Shown in pieces: positions 62,493 to 64,000 of a DNA stretch of 64,000 nt. The stretch covers positions 372,001 through 436,000 of the forward strand of contig MAAQ01000013.1 in the NCBI GenBank assembly GCA_002162685.1, read 5' to 3'. A program made the position numbers and the translations under genes. This DNA is from Flavobacteriales bacterium 33_180_T64. Lineage in GTDB: Bacteria > Bacteroidota > Bacteroidia > Flavobacteriales > Flavobacteriaceae. Positions within the stretch are counted from its first letter, which is position 1; every line of letters starts with the position of its first letter. Below the pieces are notes generated by a model. That model worked only from the letters and a program-made list of their open reading frames with translations, was not told the origin of the DNA and did no database searches.

Positions 62493-64000
62493 CTACACCA
62501 CGTCGTCTATCGCATTTTTAAGTGCTTCGATAGAGATTTGTGCAACAATTTGTCTTGGATTAGTATCTGTATTTAACTGAAGATTACCATCAACAATATC
62601 GATATTCTCAATATGACGTTCGCCATCGCTTTCAGCAATACCAATCTCGGCATCGTTAAGCTCAAGCTCTTGAGATTGAGGTACCTCGTCTGGATTTTCA
62701 AAATCTGATACATCCTCAATAGATGGTAAGGCTTTAGTAACTTTTAAACCAATACTTTGTGCTTGTAAAATGGTTAATGCCGTTGGTACTCGTGTTGGCC
62801 ACGCTTTACCAAGCTTTTCACCTTCTGGTTGACGCAATTCTTCAACAAGTGATAAGTACAATTCATCTTCTATAATTGGAACTTCTCCTCCATTCCAAAT
62901 TTGACCCGTCTGCATGTAATAACGAACAGCTTCTTCAAAACCTGGTCGTACAGTTACAACAACTCTTGCCATACCTGCTTGCATAAAGTTTCTAAATAAC
63001 GGATCGTTAGATTCGTCATATTGATACAAGTTTGGCCAATCTTGACGATTTCCCCAGTAATATGGATATAGGTTATAAGACATGATATCCCACTCAAAGG
63101 CTTGCTCCATAAACTTCACAAACGCAGCATAGCTATCTAAAGCTTGGTTGACATTAACTTCTAGATTACCAAAAGTTGCAGCGCCTCCACCTGTTGTTGT
63201 AAATAAATTAGATTTACCATACGTATTTTGAGCACTAGGGTTTTGATCAATTAAATAAGAAATACAATTTTTGCGTAAAATCTTATTCTCAAACTCACGA
63301 TAGAAACCAGGGTTTGTCCCTTTAATTTGAATACCAGTTGCTTTTTCTTCAGCTAATCTTTCATTATACGTCGCTAAAGCATCTTCATAAGCATCAATAA
63401 TCGCCTTAAAGGTTTCTTGTTGCCATTTTTGCTTAGCCTCAAGAGTTCTATCACATTCAGCAACTACATTAAAATTAGATGTGAGTGTATCATAAGTAGA
63501 TGCTGATACAGCTAATTTATTCTTAATACTTGGAAGTGAATAAATTGTTTTTTCAAATGCTGATGTATTGTTTCCAATACTTGTTGTTTGATTTCCAACA
63601 GAAATAATCATGTGTTTATGATTATGCCCTCCGTGATGATAAAAACTTCCAGCAACATAAGCCTTCTTAGCTTCGTATCCTTCTGGAATTTCGATACCCC
63701 CTTCTATTGAACTACCTTCTTGTTCATTATCTTGAAACTGTAAGTTAAATGCTTTACTTAATCTAATTGTTTGTTTTTCTAGACCTTCTACCCCAACATT
63801 ATACTTAGAAGACCAATATTTCAATTTGGTATCAGAAAGCATTGTATAATCCTTAAGATTTTGTGTCGTTGATTTTCTTGGATCAACAGGCTCTATTAAC
63901 ATGCTTCCACCTTGTTGTTCTATTTCACTCATGCCAAGCTTATGCAATTTCCCTGGTTGAGGTACTGCAAATTCAAACATTAAGCGCTTACCGTAATTAA
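62493..64000 (-). CDS. C-terminal part of an unidentified large protein (5' truncated)
   Basis: The frame is open to the window edge (upstream residues NYGKRLM before the Met at 63978-63980), so the Met is probably internal. 502 visible residues. Features: NYGKRLMFEFAVPQPGKL at the edge, a His-rich FYHHGGHNHKHMIISVGN, a helical segment with QKWQQETFKAIIDAYEDALATYNERLAEE (about 200-230) and WDIMSYNLYPYYWGNRQDWPNL, FMQAGMARVVVTVRPGFEEAVRYYMQTGQIW. No signal visible. I cannot name a family; conserved aromatic-rich blocks and position beside a toxin suggest a structural or carrier protein of a phage-like system. Confidence 0.55.
   Translation of the reverse strand, partial: NYGKRLMFEFAVPQPGKLHKLGMSEIEQQGGSMLIEPVDPRKSTTQNLKDYTMLSDTKLKYWSSKYNVGVEGLEKQTIRLSKAFNLQFQDNEQEGSSIEGGIEIPEGYEAKKAYVAGSFYHHGGHNHKHMIISVGNQTTSIGNNTSAFEKTIYSLPSIKNKLAVSASTYDTLTSNFNVVAECDRTLEAKQKWQQETFKAIIDAYEDALATYNERLAEEKATGIQIKGTNPGFYREFENKILRKNCISYLIDQNPSAQNTYGKSNLFTTTGGGAATFGNLEVNVNQALDSYAAFVKFMEQAFEWDIMSYNLYPYYWGNRQDWPNLYQYDESNDPLFRNFMQAGMARVVVTVRPGFEEAVRYYMQTGQIWNGGEVPIIEDELYLSLVEELRQPEGEKLGKAWPTRVPTALTILQAQSIGLKVTKALPSIEDVSDFENPDEVPQSQELELNDAEIGIAESDGERHIENIDIVDGNLQLNTDTNPRQIVAQISIEALKNAIDDVV

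Noticed and set aside
62493-63980. Met at 63980 as the true start of the right-edge gene
   Set aside because: The frame is open upstream and the residues before it (NYGKRL) look like continuous protein; it is treated as truncated.
1-64000. CRISPR arrays, rRNA genes, riboswitches of known class
   Set aside because: No regularly spaced repeats, rRNA-like stretches, or FMN/TPP/cobalamin-type leaders were seen; ribE and pdxA leaders are too short for one.

Overview
The window is low-GC DNA from a bacterium of the phylum Bacteroidota, most likely a marine member of the Flavobacteriaceae. The reasons are the conserved pdxA / yceD-rpmF / fabH-accB-accC block, TAnnTTTG-type -7 promoter elements, a type IX secretion (T9SS) C-terminal sorting domain, PF14905-type outer-membrane barrel proteins, hybrid two-component systems with Reg_prop propellers, and a small PID-CTERM-like protein. 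No strain can be named from sequence alone.

Layout. 1-1.7 kb: the 3' end of a PrfH-type release-factor homologue, a TPR protein and a DUF434 protein. 1.7-4 kb: Gre-like protein, monofunctional transglycosylase, FAD oxidoreductase (all minus strand). 4.1-9.8 kb: the fatty-acid initiation genes with rpmF/yceD, pdxA and divergent ribE. 9.8-15 kb: a PID-CTERM-like microprotein, a LytTR response regulator with a propeller-type histidine kinase, and a secreted SH3 protein whose promoter carries a good match to a LytTR double box. 15-28.5 kb: a 3437-residue secreted protein behind a NarL-type two-component pair; the block is bracketed by a CAT-anticodon tRNA gene and an 84%-identical 49-nt copy of that tRNA's 3' end and terminator. 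28.5-53.9 kb: mostly housekeeping and envelope genes (mce, rbfA, ABC permease, dus, M28 peptidase, TolB-like protein, outer-membrane barrel, lepA, hybrid sensor, two unknown envelope proteins, an Na+/H+-type antiporter with RCK domain, a SulP transporter, an MBL/S8/M1 hydrolase run). 54-64 kb: an accessory region with a phage-type lysis cassette (holin, endolysin, membrane-anchored partner), endonuclease V, a RAYT transposase with three REP palindromes, toxin debris, immunity-like genes, an 893-residue polymorphic toxin with a deaminase-like tip, a SUKH-3 immunity protein, and the 3' part of an unidentified large gene that runs off the window.

How genes may work together. The NarL-type pair is positioned to control the giant T9SS-exported protein, which I read as five seven-bladed FG-GAP propellers (35 repeats counted by eye) joined by choice-of-anchor-D-like modules. 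The LytTR pair is positioned to control the SH3 protein. At the right end, a lysis cassette beside a toxin and immunity array, with no capsid or replication genes in view, fits a prophage edge or a phage-tail-like (contractile injection or tailocin) locus; the structural genes that would decide this lie outside the window.

The strongest new points are: (1) the RAYT/REP unit that appears to have split an old toxin-tip gene while leaving its immunity gene intact; (2) the deaminase-toxin / SUKH-3 pair next to phage lysis genes; (3) the 5 x 7 propeller architecture in a tRNA-bracketed segment; (4) the LytTR-like operator. All positions and identities were worked out by eye; no database or folding program was run.
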